From assembly GCF_023703465.1 (NCBI RefSeq), contig NZ_JAMQGP010000001.1:186001-250000 (forward strand): a stretch of DNA of 64,000 nt, written 5' to 3'. A model generated the notes under the pieces. The model was given only the letters and a program-made list of their open reading frames with translations, was not told the origin of the DNA and made no database searches. Source of the stretch: Echinimonas agarilytica. GTDB taxonomy: Bacteria > Pseudomonadota > Gammaproteobacteria > Enterobacterales > Neiellaceae. This document shows positions 58,611-64,000 of this stretch, one piece after another; the first letter of the stretch is position 1, and the number at the start of each line of letters is the position of its first letter. A program made the position numbers and the translations under genes.

Positions 58611-59888
58611 CTATTTACTTCGCTTATAATTCGAACGTTGGTTGCCGCCACTGCGTTTTCGCCCGCTTTGATTCACTTGGCGTGAACGAGGCATGCGTTT
58701 CGCAGGTTTAATATCATCCAACAAGCATGAAGAATCATATTGAGTGACTGGTACTTCGTGTCCGAGATACGATTCAATGGCGGGTAAATTAATCGCGTAT
58801 TGCTCACAGGCAAAGCTAATGGCATGACCGCTCTGCCCCGCACGACCGGTACGGCCAATACGATGAACGTAATCTTCAGCATCGTCAGGTAAGTCGTAGT
58901 TAAATACGTGCGTTACCAACGGAATGTGTAAACCACGGGCAGCAACGTCGGTTGCGACTAAAATATCAAGCTCACCATTGGTAAATTGCTCAAGTATTTT
59001 GATGCGCTTGCGTTGCGGTACATCACCGGTGAGCAATCCAACACGATGCTCTTCACCCGCCAATGCGCCCCAGATTTTTTCACAGCCGTGTTTGGTATTG
59101 CCAAACACAATCGCTTTATCTGGCCATTCTTCTTCAAACAAGGTTAATAGCAGTGGCATCTTGTCTGGATTGGATGGATAAAACAGCTCTTCTTTAATCT
59201 GCTCTGCGGTTTTTCGCTCAGGTTCAATATGAACATGAGTCGGTTCATTCATGTGCTCGTATGCAAGTTCGCGTACCTTGTACGACAAAGTCGCTGAATA
59301 CAGGAGATTCAAGCGCTTATCTGCTTCGGGCAACCGACGCATTAAGAATCGAATGTCCTTGATAAAGCCAAGATCGAACATGCGGTCGGCTTCATCAAGC
59401 ACCATGACCTGCACGTCATCAAGGTTGATCACACCTTGCTTGAGGTAGTCAATTAAGCGTCCGGTTGTGCCAACCAAAATGTCCACGCCTTGCTGTAAGC
59501 GCTGGCGTTGGATATCGTAGCCTTCGCCACCATAAACAACTTGCAGCTTCACATCGGTGTGCTCTGCCATAAGCTGGGCGTCGTTGTGAATTTGAATCAC
59601 AAGCTCGCGGGTAGGCGCCACGATCACTGCACGTGGGTTGTTAATGGGACGTTCTTCGCGAGCGGGTGTTGTCATCAGGTGATGATAAGTCGCCGCGAGG
59701 AATGCGATTGTTTTGCCAGTGCCGGTCTGAGCCTGGCCTGCTACGTCTTTGCCAGTCAATGCCAAAGGCAAAGTCTGAGCTTGAATAGGCGTGCAGTATT
59801 CGAACCCTTTATCAACGAGAGCAGACAACACTTTAGGGTGTAGCTCAAAATCGTTGAAGCGAGTCTCGGAGAGATGTGTTTTGCTCAT
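58611..59888 (-). CDS. rhlB: ATP-dependent RNA helicase RhlB
   Basis: A 425-residue DEAD-box helicase (E. coli 421) starting [21 protein letters not shown], very near to E. coli RhlB. Motifs in order: Q motif [13 protein letters not shown], Walker [26 protein letters not shown] (DEAD), SATLS and [10 protein letters not shown]. The C terminus is basic ([23 protein letters not shown]), as expected for RNA contact. RhlB unwinds RNA for RNase E in the degradosome. It is divergent from trxA. Confidence 0.96.
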   Translation of the reverse strand: MSKTHLSETRFNDFELHPKVLSALVDKGFEYCTPIQAQTLPLALTGKDVAGQAQTGTGKTIAFLAATYHHLMTTPAREERPINNPRAVIVAPTRELVIQIHNDAQLMAEHTDVKLQVVYGGEGYDIQRQRLQQGVDILVGTTGRLIDYLKQGVINLDDVQVMVLDEADRMFDLGFIKDIRFLMRRLPEADKRLNLLYSATLSYKVRELAYEHMNEPTHVHIEPERKTAEQIKEELFYPSNPDKMPLLLTLFEEEWPDKAIVFGNTKHGCEKIWGALAGEEHRVGLLTGDVPQRKRIKILEQFTNGELDILVATDVAARGLHIPLVTHVFNYDLPDDAEDYVHRIGRTGRAGQSGHAISFACEQYAINLPAIESYLGHEVPVTQYDSSCLLDDIKPAKRMPRSRQVNQSGRKRSGGNQRSNYKRSK

Positions 59889-60005
59889 TAGTGAAGCATA
59901 TCAGTTAATACTTGAATAAATAAACAGGATGACTTGAAATAGATCCATCCCATCGCCATATACTTTAGAAATATATGACGACTAACCGATGTTTTGGAGC
60001 GATTG

Positions 60006-60332
60006 ATGAGCGACAAGATTGTTTACGTAACAGATAGCAGTTTTGAAAGTGATGTATTGAAGGCCTCTGGCCCCGTACTTGTAGATTTTTGGGCGGAGTG
60101 GTGTGGCCCTTGTAAAATGATTGCGCCGATCTTAGATGAGATTGCGGAAGAGTTTGCAGGAAAACTCACCATTGCCAAATTAAATATTGATGAAAACGCT
60201 GAAACTGCGCCTAAGTTTGGTATTCGTGGTATTCCAACATTGCTGCTGTTTAAAGACGGCAATGTAGCTGCTACAAAAGTAGGCGCCTTGTCGAAAGGTC
60301 AATTGGCTGATTTCATTAACGAAAATATTTAA
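60006..60332 (+). CDS. trxA: Thioredoxin 1
   Basis: A 108-residue thioredoxin with active site [13 protein letters not shown] and the cis-Pro loop [12 protein letters not shown]. It reduces disulfides in cytosolic proteins. The frame opens with a TTG at 59994; the ATG at 60006 ([10 protein letters not shown]) has GGAG 8 bases upstream and gives the standard length. It lies between divergent rhlB and downstream rho, as in E. coli, but is followed by its own terminator-like hairpin. Confidence 0.96.
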   Translation: MSDKIVYVTDSSFESDVLKASGPVLVDFWAEWCGPCKMIAPILDEIAEEFAGKLTIAKLNIDENAETAPKFGIRGIPTLLLFKDGNVAATKVGALSKGQLADFINENI

Positions 60333-60349
60333 GCCTCAAGCATGCTTTG

Positions 60350-60386
60350 AAATGGCAGTAATGATTTTTGATTTACTGCCATTTTT
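60350..60386 (+). terminator. Terminator after trxA
   Basis: A perfect 12-bp stem (60350-60361 with 60373-60384), 11-base loop, with its 3' arm ending in five T. Confidence 0.8.
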
Positions 60387-60557
60387 ATGACTAATTTCTG
60401 GACGAATGCAAAACTAGGTGTTAGTTTAGGTACTAAGTGAGTTCCCTTCTTGCGGCTAAATTAGCCCGGAAATTCCAAATTAATCATATCCCCTGCGGCG
60501 ATTGTCGCTGCATATAAACAACAAAAGTGAACGTTACACGTTTAGCAGAACCCCACT

Positions 60558-61817
60558 ATGCACTTAACAGAGCTAAAAAATACCCCAGTTTCCGAGCTAG
60601 TTGCTTTAGGCGAAAGCATGAAACTCGAGAATCTTGCCCGCCTTCGTAAACAAGACATTATTTTCACCATTTTAAAAACACACGCAAAGGGTGGCGAAGA
60701 CATCTTCGGCAGCGGCGTGTTAGAAATTCTACAAGATGGATTTGGTTTTTTACGTAGTGCTGACAGTTCGTTCTTGGCAGGCCCAGACGATATCTATGTT
60801 TCTCCAAGTCAAATTCGTCGTTTTAATTTGCGTACCGGTGACACCATTGCCGGTAAAATTCGTCCGCCAAAAGAAGGCGAGCGTTACTTTGCGTTATTGA
60901 AAGTCAACGAAGTTAACTTCGACAGACCTGAAAGTTCACGCAATAAAATTTTGTTTGAAAACCTCACACCTCTGCATGCCAATGAGCGTATGTTGATGGA
61001 GCGTGGCAATGGTTCAACAGAAGACATTACAGCGCGAGTTTTAGACTTAGCATCACCGATTGGCTGTGGTCAGCGTGGTTTGATTGTTGCACCGCCAAAA
61101 GCGGGTAAAACGATTCTTCTCCAAAACATTGCTCAATCCATTGCCGCCAATCACCCTGAATGTGAATTGATGGTGTTGTTGATTGATGAGCGTCCGGAAG
61201 AAGTAACCGAGATGAAGCGCTTGGTGAAAGGAGAAGTGGTTGCTTCTACCTTTGATGAGCCTGCAAGTCGCCATGTTCAAGTGGCTGAAATGGTCATTGA
61301 GAAAGCGAAGCGTTTAGTTGAACACAAAAAAGACGTGGTGATTTTACTCGACTCAATCACTCGTTTGGCGCGCGCTTACAACACTGTTATCCCATCATCA
61401 GGCAAGGTGTTGACCGGTGGTGTGGATGCCAATGCGTTGCACAAGCCTAAACGTTTCTTTGGTGCTGCACGTAATGTAGAAGAAGGCGGTAGCTTAACGA
61501 TTTTGGCCACTGCGTTGATCGATACCGGCTCTAAAATGGATGAAGTCATCTATGAGGAGTTTAAAGGTACCGGCAACATGGAAGTGCATTTGGATCGTAA
61601 AATTGCTGAAAAACGTGTTTTTCCTGCGATCAATATTAATCGTTCAGGTACACGTCGTGAAGAGTTACTGACTACGCCAGATGAGCTTCAACGGATGTGG
61701 ATTTTACGCAAAATTTTGCACCCTATGGACGAAATTAGCGGCATTGAATTCTTAATCGATAAACTAGCAATGACGAAGACGAACGAAGAGTTCTTCTTGG
61801 CCATGAAGAAAAAATAA
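60558..61817 (+). CDS. rho: Transcription termination factor Rho
   Basis: A 419-residue hexameric RNA helicase, the same length as E. coli Rho. The N-terminal helix bundle ([19 protein letters not shown]), the RNA-binding cold-shock-like domain ([43 protein letters not shown]), Walker [18 protein letters not shown], Walker [18 protein letters not shown] and the R-loop [22 protein letters not shown] are all present. About 170 bases of leader separate it from the trxA terminator; rho leaders commonly take part in self-attenuation, but no specific site was identified here. Confidence 0.98.
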   Translation: MHLTELKNTPVSELVALGESMKLENLARLRKQDIIFTILKTHAKGGEDIFGSGVLEILQDGFGFLRSADSSFLAGPDDIYVSPSQIRRFNLRTGDTIAGKIRPPKEGERYFALLKVNEVNFDRPESSRNKILFENLTPLHANERMLMERGNGSTEDITARVLDLASPIGCGQRGLIVAPPKAGKTILLQNIAQSIAANHPECELMVLLIDERPEEVTEMKRLVKGEVVASTFDEPASRHVQVAEMVIEKAKRLVEHKKDVVILLDSITRLARAYNTVIPSSGKVLTGGVDANALHKPKRFFGAARNVEEGGSLTILATALIDTGSKMDEVIYEEFKGTGNMEVHLDRKIAEKRVFPAININRSGTRREELLTTPDELQRMWILRKILHPMDEISGIEFLIDKLAMTKTNEEFFLAMKKK

Positions 61818-61862
61818 GCGTATCGCCTTTCTCTGAAAGGAGCCAAGATCGCTAATTGATTT

Positions 61863-61888
61863 ACGGGAGCTAATTTTTAGTTCCCGTA
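61863..61888 (+). terminator. Terminator after rho
   Basis: A 10-bp stem with one G-T pair (61863-61872 with 61878-61887) and an ATTTT loop lies 46 bases after the rho stop, followed by a mixed A/T tract. Confidence 0.75.
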
Positions 61889-61917
61889 TTTATATTTAAC
61901 GCAGAACCCAACGTTAT

Positions 61918-62883
61918 ATGACTATGAAACGGTTAGGTCGCAAATTATTGCGGATCGTTACATTGTTGAGTCTATTCATACCCCTGTGGGTAGGCGCTGC
62001 TGTGTCTGATAACTTGTATCATTCCTCAGAATTCCAACAGCAAGTATTGGTTGTGAGTCAGAGTCCTACGGATTTCAGCCCGGAACAATTGTCGCAATAC
62101 AGTGCTAATCAAGTCGTTGCCATAGAGCTTGGTGTTTATCAGGCATTACAAAAACTGCGACGCAAAGCGAATGAGTTAACGTTATTAGAGCAGGCATGGG
62201 CTACAAGTTGGTCTTCGTATCCGATCAGTTCTGATGCGCTTGATATTGCCTCTGCAGCGGCACGCTTGTTGAGTGATTATGAAGATAATATTCCTCAATA
62301 TACCCTCGCGCAGTGGTTAAGCTCGGCTGAGAACAGAGCACATTTAATGTTTGTGCTTCAGCGCATCGATCGTCAAGCGCAATGTGATTGGGCCAGAGAG
62401 TTTCACCTGCGCCCCGATTTAAAAGCTAAAGCACCTGCCGAATTACTGGTTGATGTTGCGCTTAATTGTCGAGATTCGAAGCTCATGATGGCTGCCATTG
62501 ACCGTGGTGAATATGATGTGGTGGCGGATGCTTTTGGTCGCGTCATTGTTGAGTTCGATTCGCAGGATAGTTTGACCTTACTCAGCCATGCGGCTCAAAC
62601 TCCTGTGCTTACGGTGATTGTGATGCCCATTTTGGGGCAAACTTATGGCTTTATGCCAGAAGTGCAGCAGCTGATGATGGATAGTTTACACAATGACCGT
62701 TTAGCGCCATCGGGGGCATCGGCATTGGCTCGGTTTGGTACACAACAAACGCTGGCTCGCGTGCTACAAAAAGTAGACCGTGGTGAACTAAACGAAAATG
62801 CGGCTCAGTTTGCTCGACTCGCTGTACAGCGGAGCCCTTATACGCCCGAACAATTATTAGCATTGAACCGCGCCGAACCATAA
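61918..62883 (+). CDS. Secreted alpha-helical protein of unknown function (321 aa)
   Basis: I do not recognise the family. An N-terminal signal peptide with a basic start (MTMKRLGRKLLRIVTLLSLFIPLWVGAA, cleavage probably after GAA) is followed by a largely alpha-helical protein with one likely surface-exposed Cys pair (AQCDWAREF and ALNCRDSKL), a helical-repeat appearance and no further TM segment. It sits between rho and ubiD, where other Alteromonadales often have no gene. No ribosome binding site is evident; ATG at 61924 is an alternative start. It could be transcribed with ubiD, 68 bases downstream. Confidence 0.75.
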   Translation: MTMKRLGRKLLRIVTLLSLFIPLWVGAAVSDNLYHSSEFQQQVLVVSQSPTDFSPEQLSQYSANQVVAIELGVYQALQKLRRKANELTLLEQAWATSWSSYPISSDALDIASAAARLLSDYEDNIPQYTLAQWLSSAENRAHLMFVLQRIDRQAQCDWAREFHLRPDLKAKAPAELLVDVALNCRDSKLMMAAIDRGEYDVVADAFGRVIVEFDSQDSLTLLSHAAQTPVLTVIVMPILGQTYGFMPEVQQLMMDSLHNDRLAPSGASALARFGTQQTLARVLQKVDRGELNENAAQFARLAVQRSPYTPEQLLALNRAEP

Positions 62884-62951
62884 TGCGTTAGAATACGCTT
62901 TCACCCATGGCTATTTTATAATGCCAGCAACGCTCAGATACCCACTTCATT

Positions 62952-64000
62952 ATGAAATACAAAGATCTGCGAGACTTTATTGATCAGTTAGAAGCACTTG
63001 GCGAGCTCAAGCGCATTACTTTTCCTGTCGACCCGAACTTGGAAATGACTGAAATTGCTGACCGAACCCTTCGTGCGGGCGGTCCAGCATTACTCTTTGA
63101 AAACCCCAAAGGACACAGCATTCCTGTGCTCGCAAACTTGTTCGGTACGCCGAAGCGAGTGGCATTGGGCATGGGGCAGTCAGAGGTGAGTGCGCTGAAA
63201 GATGTGGGTAAATTACTCGCATCGCTAAAAGAACCAGAGCCGCCCAAAGGTTTTAAAGACGCATTGCAAAAATTGCCCATGTACAAGCAAGTGTTGAATA
63301 TGCCGACCAAAGTGTTGGGTAAAGCGCCTTGTCAGCATGTGGTGATTGAAGGGGATGATGTCGATTTGACCCAGTTACCCATTCAAACTTGTTGGCCCGG
63401 AGACGTCGCCCCTCTAGTGACGTGGGGGCTGACGATTACCCGTGGCCCCAATGCTAAGCGCCAGAACTTGGGTATTTATCGTCAACAGTTGCTGGGTAAA
63501 AATAAGCTCATCATGCGCTGGTTATCGCATCGAGGCGGCGCATTGGATTTTCGCGATTGGCAGCAATCCAATCCGGGCGAACCTTTCCCCGTGTCGGTGG
63601 CACTGGGCGCTGATCCTGCTACTATTTTGGGTGCAGTGACGCCGGTTCCCGATACGATGTCTGAATATGCTTTTGCTGGCTTGTTGCGGGGCAATAAGAC
63701 CGAAACAGTGCGTTGTATAGGCAATGATTTAGAAGTGCCGGCAAGCGCAGAAATTGTGCTTGAGGGGGTACTCGAACCCGGAGAAATGGCTCCCGAAGGG
63801 CCTTATGGTGATCATACCGGTTACTATAACGAGGTTGAAAGCTTTCCTGTGTTTACCGTGCAACGTATTACGCACCGCAAAGACCCTATCTATCACAGCA
63901 CCTACACCGGTCGTCCGCCGGATGAGCCTGCCGTATTAGGGGTCGCTTTGAATGAAGTTTTCGTGCCTATTTTGCAAAAACAATATCCAGAAATTGTCGA
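62952..64000 (+). CDS. ubiD: UbiD-family decarboxylase, 3' end outside the window
   Basis: The first 349 codons of 3-polyprenyl-4-hydroxybenzoate decarboxylase (E. coli UbiD 497 aa), which uses prenylated FMN supplied by UbiX. The start [22 protein letters not shown] is the family N terminus; [39 protein letters not shown] and [24 protein letters not shown] (with the conserved Glu of the active-site triad) follow. The frame has no stop to the window edge. Its neighbours rho and trxA match the order in other Alteromonadales. Confidence 0.95.
   Translation, partial: MKYKDLRDFIDQLEALGELKRITFPVDPNLEMTEIADRTLRAGGPALLFENPKGHSIPVLANLFGTPKRVALGMGQSEVSALKDVGKLLASLKEPEPPKGFKDALQKLPMYKQVLNMPTKVLGKAPCQHVVIEGDDVDLTQLPIQTCWPGDVAPLVTWGLTITRGPNAKRQNLGIYRQQLLGKNKLIMRWLSHRGGALDFRDWQQSNPGEPFPVSVALGADPATILGAVTPVPDTMSEYAFAGLLRGNKTETVRCIGNDLEVPASAEIVLEGVLEPGEMAPEGPYGDHTGYYNEVESFPVFTVQRITHRKDPIYHSTYTGRPPDEPAVLGVALNEVFVPILQKQYPEIV

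Overview
The window reads as chromosomal DNA of a heterotrophic, probably marine gammaproteobacterium, close to the Alteromonadales in gene content. The order ilvL-ilvG-ilvM-ilvE-ilvD-ilvA, the ubiE-ubiJ-ubiB-tatA-tatB-tatC run, the gppA-rhlB / trxA-rho-(gene)-ubiD block and the Arg-His-Pro tRNA cluster are all typical of that class. MSHA-type pilin, NIT-type chemoreceptor, multihaem cytochrome c and RND efflux genes fit a free-living aquatic organism. This placement is inferred from gene content, not from a tree. No prophage, transposase, integrase or CRISPR array was seen.

Layout. 1-4377: end of a beta-propeller phytase lipoprotein, a secreted unknown and YifB/ComM. 4681-11268: the isoleucine-valine operon, headed by a 25-codon leader peptide rich in Val, Ile and Leu, followed by a transcription attenuator with a visible alternative antiterminator. 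11282-12423: UbiK and a membrane protein. 12681-14918: a solitary tubulin/FtsZ-superfamily protein, the most unusual gene here. 14998-19221: an RND efflux pair. 19464-24159: Rep helicase, cytochrome c5 and a ThuA-DUF1080 enzyme. 24313-27120: an orphan Wzc-like kinase and Wza-like export protein pair. 27735-28317: four tRNA genes including a tandem tRNA-Pro duplication. 28824-34755: arabinose regulator, HAD phosphatase, pilin-like protein, araA, araD and aldose 1-epimerase. 34756-36239 is mostly gene-poor. 36240-42660: chemoreceptor, octahaem cytochrome with TPRs, and a detached araB. 43023-49230: small membrane and secreted proteins, an amino-acid symporter fused to a periplasmic binding domain, a BshA-like glycosyltransferase, a pseudouridine synthase, and a tiny secreted protein with three EPxYVNY repeats. 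49576-57088: a collinear run of ubiquinone genes, Tat translocase genes, a small periplasmic protein, a diguanylate cyclase and hemB. 57093-64000: gppA-rhlB, trxA, rho, a secreted unknown and the start of ubiD.

How the parts work together. The ilv operon makes branched-chain amino acids and senses its own products through leader translation. Five ubiquinone factors (UbiK, UbiE, UbiJ, UbiB, UbiD) are spread over the window. The arabinose genes form a small regulon split over two sites; upstream of both araDA and araB is the same 10-base motif at nearly the same distance. RhlB, Rho and thioredoxin sit together as in Escherichia coli.

Start codons were moved from the longest open frame to an internal start wherever a ribosome binding site and family length supported this; those choices are stated per gene. 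Domain assignments come from reading motifs, not from database searches.
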